Positions 1-7,450 of a DNA stretch of 33,531 nt are shown here, in pieces. The DNA is taken from assembly GCA_944319815.1 (NCBI GenBank), contig CALUEX010000026.1, positions 1 through 33,531 on the forward strand, written 5' to 3'. The notes below the pieces were generated by a model. The model was given only the letters and a program-made list of their open reading frames with translations, had not been told where the DNA came from and searched no databases. The position numbers were made by a program, and so were the translations under genes. Positions within the stretch are counted from its first letter, which is position 1. Each line of letters starts with the position of its first letter. The DNA comes from an uncultured Prevotella sp. Its GTDB lineage: Bacteria; Bacteroidota; Bacteroidia; Bacteroidales; Bacteroidaceae.

Positions 1-215
1 ACGGTGCGGTTGCGGTAGATTTCGAAGTCGCCCTTGTCGGGGTTCACGATGACGTCGAAGTTCTCGTCGCTGCCGAAAATCTTGGCTATGACGTTGCGGA
101 AGCTCTCCTCGAGGACGCTCATCAGCGTCGTGCGGTCGATGTTCTTGGTGTCCTTGAACTCTTTAAAGGTGTCAACCATGCTGACGGTTTCTTCACCACT
201 CTTTCTTGTTGCCAT
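1..215 (-). CDS. nusA: NusA transcription factor, N-terminal fragment (cut by window edge)
   Basis: Reading left from the ATG at 213-215, about 71 codons are visible and the frame runs off the window edge. The peptide starts MATRKSGEETVSMVDTFKEF and goes on through NIDRTTLMSVLEESFRNV and NPDKGDFEIYRNR. This is the start of the NusA N-terminal domain that contacts RNA polymerase, as found in Bacteroidota. NusA modulates pausing, termination and antitermination; the S1 and KH RNA-binding domains would lie outside the window. It follows rimP on the same strand with a 132-bp gap, the usual rimP-nusA(-infB) order, and I see no separate promoter in the gap, so it is probably cotranscribed from the rimP promoter. 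The identification rests on one short but well-conserved segment. Confidence 0.9.
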   Translation of the reverse strand, partial: MATRKSGEETVSMVDTFKEFKDTKNIDRTTLMSVLEESFRNVIAKIFGSDENFDVIVNPDKGDFEIYRNRT

Positions 216-347
216 ATATTTTTCTCTTTTTATTTTCTTCTTTTGAGGGAGGGACGGGGGGTCTTTGGAGAACCGGGAGGCACTGGGACGTCGCGGCCTA
301 ACATGGCGCCTGCCCTTTCACGCTCCGCCTTTCACCCGCCACCCGAA

Positions 348-815
348 CTACTTGAAACTTATCAGGTATTTCGTATATTTCACCTCGTCCATGTCGAACG
401 TCTTGTCAACATCCTCAAGCACGGGGCGCTTGGCACCCTCCTTCTTCACCTTCTCCGTCACGGCGACGGTGAACTTGCGGCCGTCTACGGCCTTGAGCGT
501 GCCGCGGTGCTTGCGGCCCGTGGCGTCGAGCACCTCGACTTCCTTGCCCACGAAGTTCTCGTACTGCTGCGGAACCTTGAACGGCTGCCCCAGGCCGGCG
601 CTGCCCACCTCGAGCTCATAGTCCTCCTCCTCGCGGCTGAGGTGGTCCTCGATGTACTTGCTCAGCTGCACGCAGTCGTCAATCCACACGCCGTCGGCAT
701 GGTCAATCTCTACCGTAATCTTGTCGTCAGGGCTCACTTCCACGTCTACAAGGAAATACTCCTTGTCCTGCAGCCATTCTTCAACCAAACTCCTTACTAC
801 GTTCTTATCTATCAT
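348..815 (-). CDS. rimP: Ribosome maturation factor RimP
   Basis: A 155-residue protein starting MIDKNVVRSLVEEWLQDK. RimP binds the 30S subunit and helps its maturation. Supporting features are the N-terminal alpha/beta domain with FLVDVEVSPDDKITVEIDH, the segment CVQLSKYIEDHL, the family motif YELEVGSAGLGQPFKVPQQY (a variant of the usual EVSSPGLDRPL), and a C-terminal SH3-like barrel with GRKHRGTLKAVDGRKFTVAV. The frame stays open upstream to 986, but the ATG at 813-815 matches the family start and lies 62 bp downstream of a good promoter, so I use it. It is the first gene of a leftward operon with nusA. Confidence 0.93.
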   Translation of the reverse strand: MIDKNVVRSLVEEWLQDKEYFLVDVEVSPDDKITVEIDHADGVWIDDCVQLSKYIEDHLSREEEDYELEVGSAGLGQPFKVPQQYENFVGKEVEVLDATGRKHRGTLKAVDGRKFTVAVTEKVKKEGAKRPVLEDVDKTFDMDEVKYTKYLISFK

Positions 816-876
816 AAAAGGGTATTTAAAATAAAATGAGGAGCTTTCTCGAAGCCCCTCATTCCACTGAACGCTG

Positions 877-908
877 CAAAAGTAGTAATAAAATCGCAAC
901 GCTGCAAA
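877..908 (-). promoter_or_regulatory. Promoter of rimP-nusA
   Basis: On the minus strand, TTTG (905-908) is followed after 20 bp by TACTTTTG (877-884). This matches the Bacteroidota -33/-7 consensus TTTG and TAnnTTTG with standard spacing. The predicted transcript starts near 870 and gives rimP a leader of about 55 nt. It lies outside the 21-bp inverted repeat that begins at 980. Confidence 0.8.
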
Positions 909-979
909 TATTTTCCTGTTTTTTGTGCCAAATGTAACGATTTTGATAAAAGGCCGACGGGGACGGCGCCCGTGGAGGG

Positions 980-1000
980 GTGTCACTAAACGGGGGCTTT
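980..1000 (+). repeat. Left copy of a perfect 21-bp inverted repeat
   Basis: The sequence begins GTGTCACTAAAC, continues into a run of five G, and ends CTTT. Its exact reverse complement lies at 1950-1970. The match stops abruptly on both sides of each copy. A 21/21 match at this distance is not expected by chance. The enclosed 949 bp include both rightward promoters upstream of susC. See the finding on a possible invertible segment. Confidence 0.9.
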
Positions 1001-1010
1001 AACGGTAAAC

Positions 1011-1210
1011 CCTTGGCGGCAAGCCTGCCGCCAAGGATGGAGGGAAAAGTGTTTCGCGGCACGCCAAGAGACGGCATAACACAGGGCAAGAGATGCCCTT
1101 TCGCGAGGCAAGAGACGCCCTTTTACAAGGCGAAAGGGCACGTATCGGCAAGCCGCTGTAAGCCAGGGCGTTGCGCAGCCGTGGCAAGGCGCGGCGCGTC
1201 ACCACGGCTG
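1011..1210 (+). repeat. Cluster of hairpins in non-coding DNA, including a copy of the AAAGGGCA-type palindrome
   Basis: Three stems are visible. The first pairs 1011-1021 with 1026-1036 (11 bp perfect, 4-nt loop). The second pairs TGCCCTTTCGC at 1094-1104 with 1130-1140 (11 bp perfect), and its loop contains a further GGCAAGAGACGCCC half-copy. The third pairs CAGCCGTGG at 1176-1184 with 1202-1210. The middle stem resembles palindromes near 8900, 13180, 16730 and 22410. No coding signal is convincing here. The role is unknown. Confidence 0.6.
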
Positions 1211-1296
1211 CCGGGGGCCAAGCACACTGCGCAAGTCGAGATTTTTGAGCAAAAGACGCGGTTTTTTGACTATTCCACGTTTTCCGCCGGCAAATG

Positions 1297-1328
1297 TTTT
1301 ACCTGTAATGAAAATTCATCTATATTTG
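1297..1328 (+). promoter_or_regulatory. Promoter of the candidate small RNA
   Basis: TATATTTG at 1321-1328 is a full -7 match. A weak -33 (TTTT, 1297-1300) sits 20 bp upstream. The -7 box and its following GCA are the same as in the second promoter 354 bp downstream. It faces the structured region 1336-1617. Confidence 0.6.
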
Positions 1329-1335
1329 CAACGGA

Positions 1336-1620
1336 AAACTTACGGCGCGGCAGCCCGCCGCGCCACGACAATACCGAAGATATAAGTCTGATAACATATC
1401 TTAATGAGGCGGCAGCGCGCCATGGCCAGCCTGTGAAGGCTGGGCGCACGGTAAAGGCTGCCCGCCAGCCCTTAAAGGCTGTCGAACTACTAACCGTTCT
1501 AAGCAAGGTTACGGCCGGCGATGGCACCGGCAGAATGTCTATTGACGAAAAGAATGTGGGCATGTAACCATTAAAATTCAGTGAAAATGGTGTTTTTTGC
1601 TAAAAAAACACCATTTTTTG
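1336..1620 (+). ncRNA. Candidate structured small RNA or decayed leader upstream of susC
   Basis: A promoter-like box at 1321-1328 is followed by a run of stems and then a strong terminator, with no credible reading frame. Visible stems include GGCGCGGC/GCCGCGCC at about 1346-1366, AAGATAT/ATATCTT just after it, CCAGCC/GGCTGG around 1430, and GCCGG/CCGGC around 1520. The segment GTCGAACTACTAACC near 1480 recurs almost unchanged (GTCAAACTACTAACC) at the comparable place in the susC leader near 1826, so the two regions may be related copies. I cannot assign it to a known RNA family by eye. A 6S-like RNA and a prematurely terminated duplicate of the susC leader are both possible. Structure and boundaries are inferred, not computed. 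Confidence 0.5.
1584..1620 (+). terminator. Intrinsic terminator of the candidate small RNA
   Basis: AAAATGGTGTTTTTT (1584-1598) pairs perfectly with 1603-1617 around a 4-nt loop. The stem is 15 bp, ends in a T run, and could act in both directions. It separates the first promoter unit from the susC promoter. Confidence 0.8.
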
Positions 1621-1650
1621 ATTTTACAAGCCGTTTTTATATAAAATAGT

Positions 1651-1682
1651 TTTGCTGACTTTAAAAAATATTTCTATATTTG
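1651..1682 (+). promoter_or_regulatory. Promoter of the susC operon
   Basis: TTTG (1651-1654), then 20 bp, then TATATTTG (1675-1682): an exact match to the Bacteroidota consensus. The start site would lie near 1690, leaving a leader of about 315 nt before the susC ATG at 2006. The promoter lies inside the 21-bp inverted repeat, so an inversion would turn it away from susC. Confidence 0.85.
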
Positions 1683-1689
1683 CATCGTT

Positions 1690-2005
1690 AGGTAAGTCCT
1701 TTTAAAAGAAAGACACCGAACTTTACCGAAGAAGCAAATAACACAGTATATAATTAAGGTGTAACGACCTTACCGCCACCCACGGGCCGGCGGCCCTGAC
1801 GGAAAAGCCACACTGAATACCTTAGCCGTCAAACTACTAACCTCGATAATACGACAAAGATACTGAAGCATTGCTGCACAACACTATCCGCATGAGGAGC
1901 TTTGCGCTTCACGCAAGAAGTGCGTTTTTCGCCGAGAAACCATGTAACAAAAGCCCCCGTTTAGTGACACGTATGTAACTAATGTTGAACATAAGGACAA
2001 AAAAC
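1690..2005 (+). promoter_or_regulatory. Long structured 5' leader of susC with possible attenuator and leader peptide
   Basis: This is non-coding by composition, with stems such as AAGGT/ACCTT (near 1757) and GGGCC/GGCCC (near 1790). At 1903-1924 the stem TGCGCTTC/GAAGTGCG, with one G-T pair inside and one at its base, is followed directly by TTTTT (1925-1929), the form of an intrinsic terminator. A 28-codon ORF (1892-1978, starting MRSFALHARSAFF) runs through that hairpin and ends 27 bp before the susC start. Both could belong to an attenuation control, but a chance ORF is equally possible. The right copy of the 21-bp inverted repeat is at 1950-1970. Confidence 0.4.
1950..1970 (-). repeat. 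Right copy of the perfect 21-bp inverted repeat
   Basis: Exact reverse complement of 980-1000. It lies 35 bp before the susC start codon, between promoter and gene, which is where the distal repeat of an invertible promoter would be. No direct target duplication is evident next to the two copies (GGAGGG on the left, GTATGT on the right), which weakens a simple transposon-end explanation. Confidence 0.9.
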
Positions 2006-5000
2006 ATGAAAAAAATCAAGAAACACAATCCGGCCATCAGTCTGACCAAGGCCTCCGTAGCCATAGGCCTGTCAGCACTGCTTTGCGTTCCCGCCATCGC
2101 ATCGGCGGCGGGAGCCGAGCCCAAGGCTGTCCCGGCACAAGCCGTGCAGCAAGGGCAGACCGTGAAAGGCAACGTCATCGACGAGACGGGACAGCCCATG
2201 ATTGGCGTCACCGTTAAAGTGAAGGGCGGCTCGGCCGCCGCAGTGACCGACCTTGACGGCAACTTCCAGCTCGCCGCCAAGCCGGGCGACGAGCTCGAAC
2301 TGAGCTACGTAGGCTACAAGTCAATGACCGTGCGCGCCACAAGTGCGCCCATGAAGCTCCAGATGGAGTCAGACGTGGCCAGCCTCGAGGACGTGGTCGT
2401 AATCGGCTACGGTACGATGAAGCGCCGCGACTTGACGGGCGCCGTGTCGTCGGTGAAGAGCGAGGACCTCACGCTCCAGCCCGTGTCTAACGTCGTTGAG
2501 GCGCTCCAGGGCAAGGTGGCCGGCCTCGATATCACCAAGGCCAGCGGCCAGGCCGGAGCCGAGGTGACCATGCAGCTGCGCGGTACGCGCTCGTTCACAG
2601 CCAGCGGCGACCCCACCGTAATCATCGACGGTATGCCCGGCAACCTCGCAACGCTCAACGCCAACGACATCGAGAGCATCGAGGTGCTCAAGGATGCGTC
2701 GTCAACGGCAGTATACGGTTCGGCAGGTGCCAACGGCGTTATTATCGTCACGACCAAGAGCGGAAAGGAAGGCAAGGCCAAGGTGAACTTCAACGCCTAC
2801 GTCGGCATCAACGGATGGTCTGAAGTGCCCGAAGTGTACGACGCACAAGGCTACTTCAACCTGCGCAAGCTGGCACAGCAGCAGGCCGGCACGTACACCG
2901 ACGACGCCAGCGTGCTGGGCAACACCGCAATGTACGAGGCTTACCAGCGTGGCGAGTCAATCGACTGGACCGACGAGCTGCTCAAGACCGGCATCATCCA
3001 GAACTACTCCGTGTCAATCAGCGGCGGAACCGAGAAGACCAAGGCCTATATGTCGCTCAACTTCACCGACGAGCAAGGCCAGTACGAGAACGACGACTAC
3101 AAGGTCTACTCAACCAACATCCGCGTTGACCACGCGGTGAACAAATGGCTCTCGGCAGGTATCAACATGCAGGGCAGCTACGTCTACCGCAACCGCGCAT
3201 ACGCCCGCATTGACCGCGGACTCTCGCAGAACCCAATCGGCTCAATCTATGACGACGAGGGCAACATGAACATCGAGACCGTGGAGGGCAGCGGCAACTA
3301 CAACCTCCTCTTGAACAACAAGGGCAACTACCGCGACAACGACCAGATTACGCGCATCTACGTCAACCCGTACATCCGCGTCACCCCGTTCAAGGGATTC
3401 ACCTGGGAGAGCCGCCTCAACGCATCGCTCATCTACAACAAGCGCAACCGCTTCGACGGCATTGGCTCGTACAACTACTACTCAAACAACGGTGCGGGAA
3501 CGACCGGAACGAACGCCGGAGTCTACGCACAGGTGGAGCAGACCAACCAGACAAACTACAAGTGGGAGAACATCCTCACGTACAACTTTAACATAAACGA
3601 CGACCACGAGTTCACCATCACAGGCGTTACGTCGTGGAACCACAACCGCCAGGAGTACACTTACGCCCGCGCCGACAACCTTTCGACAAACACTTACCTC
3701 TGGCATAACCTCACCGTAGGCCAAAACCAGCGCACGCAGTCAAGCTACTTGATGTCAAAGGGCTTCGGTCTCGTAGGCCGTATCAACTACTCCTACATGG
3801 GCAAGTACCTCGCGTCGGTATCCGTCCGCCACGACGGCTCGTCGCGCCTGGCCGAAGGCAACCGCTGGGACACCTTCCCCGCGTTCTCTCTCGGATGGCG
3901 CATCTCTGAGGAGAAGTTCATGGAGGGCACACGCTCTTGGCTCGATAACCTCAAGCTCCGCGGCGGCTGGGGTATCACAGGTACAGCCTCAATCGACGAA
4001 TATTCAAGCACGTCAGTGCTCGAGGGTGGCTATTACGGCCTCGGAGGCATCATGGTTCCGGCATACCACTTCAGCCAGAACGTAGCCAACGTGCTGCTCG
4101 GATGGGAGAAGTCTAAGAACACTAACATAGGTATCGACGCCAGCTTCCTCAAGGGACGCATCGATATGTCTCTCGACTACTACTTCACCAAGACCACGGA
4201 CATCATCTGGAGCAAGTACCTGCCTATCACCAACGGCGGTTACACGTCGTCGGACTACTACCAGACGAACATGAACGTGGCCGAGACGGAGACACAGGGT
4301 ATAGAGCTCCAGCTCAACACACGCAACATCGTGACCAAGGACTTCACCTGGACGTCCAACCTTACGTTCACCTGGAACAAGGAGAAAATCACCAAGCTGG
4401 CCACTCCCGACGCCGAGTATATCTCTAACGGAGACAACGGTCTCGTGTTGATGAAGGGCGAACCCGTCAACTCTTGGTACCACTACAAACTCAACGGAAC
4501 ATGGAAAACGTCGGAGGCAGCTGACGCAGCCGTCTTCGGCATGAAGCCCGGCGACCTGAAAATCGACGTTCCGGGAATGACACACGTTAGCGAGGGCGTT
4601 TACCAGAAGTACGTGGAGGACGAGGACGGCAACCGCGTCCTGCAGACCTACACGGCCGACAACCCCTACACCATCAGCGGTAACGACTACCAGGTGCTCG
4701 GCCACCGCAACCCCGACTGGACGCTCGGCTTCAAGAACACCTTTACTTATAAGGGCTTCGACCTTAGCATCTATATGTATATGCGTTGGGGACAGACCAT
4801 CAAGTACGACCAGCTGGCCACTTACGACCCGACGGTATCAAGCAACTTCCCGACATACTTCGACTACTGGACACAGGAAACGGGCGACCAAAACCACTAC
4901 TTCCCGGCACTGAACTCGTCGAGAGGCCTGACCGACTACACCGGATGGTACGCCCTGAGCTATGTTGACGGCTCGTTCTTCAAAATCAAGAACATCACGC

Positions 5001-5191
5001 TCGGCTACACACTGCCGCAGAAGTGGGCCAAGTCTATCGGCATAGAGAACTTCCGCGTCTACACGACCATTACCAACCCGCTCGTCGTTCAGAAGAGTGA
5101 CTTGCTGAAAAACTACGACCCCGAAATGAACGGAAGTATGGACTACCCGCTTACAAAGCAGTTCGTGTTCGGCGTAAACCTGACGTTCTAA
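2006..5191 (+). CDS. susC: SusC/RagA-family TonB-dependent outer-membrane transporter
   Basis: A 1061-residue protein from the ATG at 2006, starting MKKIKKHN, with a long signal peptide ending near IASAAGA. An in-frame ATG at 1982 would add eight residues; I prefer 2006 because AAGGA lies just before it and the basic signal start follows. Residues about 52-113 form a carboxypeptidase-D regulatory-like domain (GNVIDETGQPMIGVTVKVKG, with YVGYKS). The plug begins after VVVIGYGTMKRRDLTGAV and includes VIIDGMPGNL and VLKDASSTAVYGSAGANGV, both SusC signatures. The rest is beta-barrel with many aromatic residues, ending FVFGVNLTF. It should import oligosaccharides using TonB/ExbBD energy with the SusD lid encoded next. 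The neighbouring pectinase suggests pectin oligomers as substrate, which is inference from context. Confidence 0.95.
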   Translation: MKKIKKHNPAISLTKASVAIGLSALLCVPAIASAAGAEPKAVPAQAVQQGQTVKGNVIDETGQPMIGVTVKVKGGSAAAVTDLDGNFQLAAKPGDELELSYVGYKSMTVRATSAPMKLQMESDVASLEDVVVIGYGTMKRRDLTGAVSSVKSEDLTLQPVSNVVEALQGKVAGLDITKASGQAGAEVTMQLRGTRSFTASGDPTVIIDGMPGNLATLNANDIESIEVLKDASSTAVYGSAGANGVIIVTTKSGKEGKAKVNFNAYVGINGWSEVPEVYDAQGYFNLRKLAQQQAGTYTDDASVLGNTAMYEAYQRGESIDWTDELLKTGIIQNYSVSISGGTEKTKAYMSLNFTDEQGQYENDDYKVYSTNIRVDHAVNKWLSAGINMQGSYVYRNRAYARIDRGLSQNPIGSIYDDEGNMNIETVEGSGNYNLLLNNKGNYRDNDQITRIYVNPYIRVTPFKGFTWESRLNASLIYNKRNRFDGIGSYNYYSNNGAGTTGTNAGVYAQVEQTNQTNYKWENILTYNFNINDDHEFTITGVTSWNHNRQEYTYARADNLSTNTYLWHNLTVGQNQRTQSSYLMSKGFGLVGRINYSYMGKYLASVSVRHDGSSRLAEGNRWDTFPAFSLGWRISEEKFMEGTRSWLDNLKLRGGWGITGTASIDEYSSTSVLEGGYYGLGGIMVPAYHFSQNVANVLLGWEKSKNTNIGIDASFLKGRIDMSLDYYFTKTTDIIWSKYLPITNGGYTSSDYYQTNMNVAETETQGIELQLNTRNIVTKDFTWTSNLTFTWNKEKITKLATPDAEYISNGDNGLVLMKGEPVNSWYHYKLNGTWKTSEAADAAVFGMKPGDLKIDVPGMTHVSEGVYQKYVEDEDGNRVLQTYTADNPYTISGNDYQVLGHRNPDWTLGFKNTFTYKGFDLSIYMYMRWGQTIKYDQLATYDPTVSSNFPTYFDYWTQETGDQNHYFPALNSSRGLTDYTGWYALSYVDGSFFKIKNITLGYTLPQKWAKSIGIENFRVYTTITNPLVVQKSDLLKNYDPEMNGSMDYPLTKQFVFGVNLTF

Positions 5192-5389
5192 CAAGAAAGC
5201 CCACCCCTACCCCGTTCCAAAAGAGGGGGAAAGGATTTGCTTAGTTGATGAAAAGACAAGTAAAAGTATAACATAAAGCTCCATAGCGTCGTTCAAGACG
5301 GCCCGCTATTCCCGCTAAAAGCCGATACGGCTCCTCCCCGCCGGGGAGGTTGGGAGGGGCTCTTAGGGCTTTAAAAACAATAAAGAGAT
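5192..5389 (+). repeat. susC-susD gap with degenerate CCCTCCC-type hairpins
   Basis: The 198-bp gap contains a degenerate copy of the CACCCACCCC repeat (near 5201-5231), a small AGCCG/CGGCT hairpin (5320-5332), and CCTCCCC/GGGGAGG (5333-5339 with 5343-5349) followed by TTGGGAGGGGC. These match the CACCCACCCCAACCCTCCC family seen at 13040-13592, 24779-24978 and 26255-26405. No promoter is visible, so the hairpins probably sit inside the susC-susD transcript and could tune the ratio of the two mRNAs. Confidence 0.55.
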
Positions 5390-7366
5390 ATGAAAACCAC
5401 TAAATTATTATACCTGTCGGCGGTGCTTGCCGGCACGTTAGGCCTCACATCTTGCGAGCTTGACGAATACAACCCAACTGGCGGCGATGCCAACATCGAG
5501 TCGTTCGACGCCTGGAAGGGACTTGAGACTTATTGCTACTCGCCGCTGGCCGAGCAGCTCTACTCGGTCTACGACTTCCTGTCGGTGGCCGAGGGCGGCA
5601 CTGATATGTGGAACACAACGGGCAGCAACCCGGACTATGCGAAGCAGTTAATCTATTATGACGGACTGACCACCAACACCAACGCTTCAAACAAGGTGTT
5701 CAAGCAGGCGTATGCTTGCATCGCGTCGTGCAACGCCGTAATAAACAACGCTGACCGCGTAGAGGGCGGAACGGACGCCGCCAAGGCTACGCTCGTGGCC
5801 GAAGCCAAGACGCTACGCGCTTTCTACAACCTGCTGTTGGTGACTTACTACGGCCCGGTGACGCTGACCGACGCCGACGTCAGCCTCGGCGAAATCAACA
5901 CTACGCCGACGCGAAACACCGTGGAGGAGTTCTACAAGGCTATCACCACCGACCTTAAGGAGGCTGCCGATGTGCTCGGCACGACACCCTACGATGACAA
6001 CTATGCCCGCGTAACAAAGAAGACGGCGCTCGGCCTGCTTGCCCGTGCATACGCACAGGGTGCCGGCGAGGGTCTCACAGAAGACGGCGTAAGCTACTGG
6101 CAGAGGGCGTTCGACGTTGCAAAATACATCATCGACAACAAGGACAACCTCAACGTCTACCTTTACCCTGACGTGTCCGACCTATGGGCGCAGGCCAACA
6201 ACCGCAACAACCCCGAGGCCCTGTTCATCGTTTCGGGGCGCGATGCCTACAGCGAGTCGTACAACCACGTGAACATGAACAACAACCTGTTCACCTATAC
6301 GGTGTGCAAGCCTAACGCAGTTGCCGACCTCTACACACAGGCCGACAACCAAAACTACTACCTCGGGCGCACAAACAACAACACGCTGGCTCCCACCCCG
6401 TATGCCATCGACGTGTTCGACGCCTCTTGGGACAAGCGTTACGAAAACACGTTCATGACGGCTTTCGGCAACTTCTCGATGAACGAGGCCGGCTGGGTAG
6501 GCCCTTATGCGAGAAGGTGCTTCACGATGAACCCTGTCGTCGGAAAGAAATACGGCATCGACCCGAAGTTCTACGGCCAGAATATTTACCCATACGTAGA
6601 TATGTCAACGGCGCAATCGCCCTACGGCGGCAACCAATACTTCCCCACGGGCGTATGGCCTAAGGGCGACCACAGCGGCAACACGGCCAACCTCATCACC
6701 GACGTTAAGAACGTGTACGTAATCGACTACCCCGTAGCCGAGGACGACGACCGCTTCCTCTTCGTGCTCTCGAAGGACTACAAGACCGCCGCGCAGAAGG
6801 CCAACAGCATCTACTTCACCGTCAACATCGACGACTTGTTCGACGGAGACCAGTACCACACCACCCCGTTCGACGGCACGAACTCTTACCAGCTCTACCC
6901 GTCGCTCATCAAGTTCAACTGGTGCTACGACGGCGTTTGGACCAACCATATGCAGCGCAAGGGCGGCGACATGATGGTGATGCGCACGGCCGAGGTTTAC
7001 CTTATAGCGGCCGAGGCAAGCGTGATGCTCGGAAACGCATCCGGGGCGGAACAATACCTCAAGCCACTGCGCGACCGCGCGGCACGCCCAGGCACGCAAG
7101 CCCCCGCACTCGGCACGATAACCGAGGAGACAATCCTTGACGAATACGCACGCGAGATGGCCGGCGAGTTCACACGCTGGGCTCTGCTCAAGCGCCACCA
7201 CGCATTCGAGACACGCCTGAAGGCGTACAACTCGCGCGCAGCGCAATTCTTCAACCCGTCCATCCACTACTGCCGACCAATATCCTACGACTTCCTGCAG
7301 CAGATTGACAACCGCGACGAATACGGCGACAACGGCTACGGAACAACGGCATCGAAAGGATATTAA
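5390..7366 (+). CDS. susD: SusD/RagB-family surface glycan-binding lipoprotein
   Basis: 658 residues. The N-terminus is a lipoprotein signal with lipobox LTSC (Cys22), followed by the acidic stretch ELDEYNP, consistent with export to the cell surface in Bacteroidota. The fold is the helical SusD type: NNADRVEGG and EAKTLRAFYNLLLVTYYGPV belong to the N-terminal tetratricopeptide-like core (ARAFYYFxLVxxYGxVP in relatives), ALGLLARAYAQGAGEG is typical, and RTAEVYLIAAEASVMLGN with LDEYAREMAGEFTRWALLKR forms the conserved C-terminal part. SusD caps SusC and delivers glycans to it. It is encoded just after susC and probably in the same transcript. The ligand is inferred to be pectin-derived from the downstream enzyme. 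Confidence 0.95.
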   Translation: MKTTKLLYLSAVLAGTLGLTSCELDEYNPTGGDANIESFDAWKGLETYCYSPLAEQLYSVYDFLSVAEGGTDMWNTTGSNPDYAKQLIYYDGLTTNTNASNKVFKQAYACIASCNAVINNADRVEGGTDAAKATLVAEAKTLRAFYNLLLVTYYGPVTLTDADVSLGEINTTPTRNTVEEFYKAITTDLKEAADVLGTTPYDDNYARVTKKTALGLLARAYAQGAGEGLTEDGVSYWQRAFDVAKYIIDNKDNLNVYLYPDVSDLWAQANNRNNPEALFIVSGRDAYSESYNHVNMNNNLFTYTVCKPNAVADLYTQADNQNYYLGRTNNNTLAPTPYAIDVFDASWDKRYENTFMTAFGNFSMNEAGWVGPYARRCFTMNPVVGKKYGIDPKFYGQNIYPYVDMSTAQSPYGGNQYFPTGVWPKGDHSGNTANLITDVKNVYVIDYPVAEDDDRFLFVLSKDYKTAAQKANSIYFTVNIDDLFDGDQYHTTPFDGTNSYQLYPSLIKFNWCYDGVWTNHMQRKGGDMMVMRTAEVYLIAAEASVMLGNASGAEQYLKPLRDRAARPGTQAPALGTITEETILDEYAREMAGEFTRWALLKRHHAFETRLKAYNSRAAQFFNPSIHYCRPISYDFLQQIDNRDEYGDNGYGTTASKGY

Positions 7367-7388
7367 CCACGGATAAACTACTTACAAG

Positions 7389-7415
7389 TCCCCGGCCGGC
7401 TTGCACGGCCGGGGA
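7389..7415 (+). terminator. GC-rich hairpin between susD and the repeat-protein gene
   Basis: TCCCCGGCCG (7389-7398) pairs perfectly with 7406-7415 around a 7-nt loop. It is followed by TTAAAAAC, not a clean T run. It could be a leaky terminator or an mRNA-stabilising stem that lowers expression of the next gene relative to susD. Confidence 0.6.
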
Positions 7416-7450
7416 TTAAAAACAAATCTTAACCAAATAAATTGAAGCGT

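Noticed and set aside
980-1567. 195-codon open frame upstream of susC
   Set aside because: It runs through hairpins, the small-RNA promoter and structured RNA. Its composition and residue content are not protein-like, and it has no recognisable motif.
980-1970. Insertion sequence with 21-bp terminal repeats
   Set aside because: No transposase frame lies between the repeats and no flanking target duplication was seen. Kept only as an alternative to inversion.
4013-4705. 230-codon frame antisense to susC
   Set aside because: Shadow of the beta-barrel coding sequence, with the same Val/Leu/Arg-rich artefact composition.
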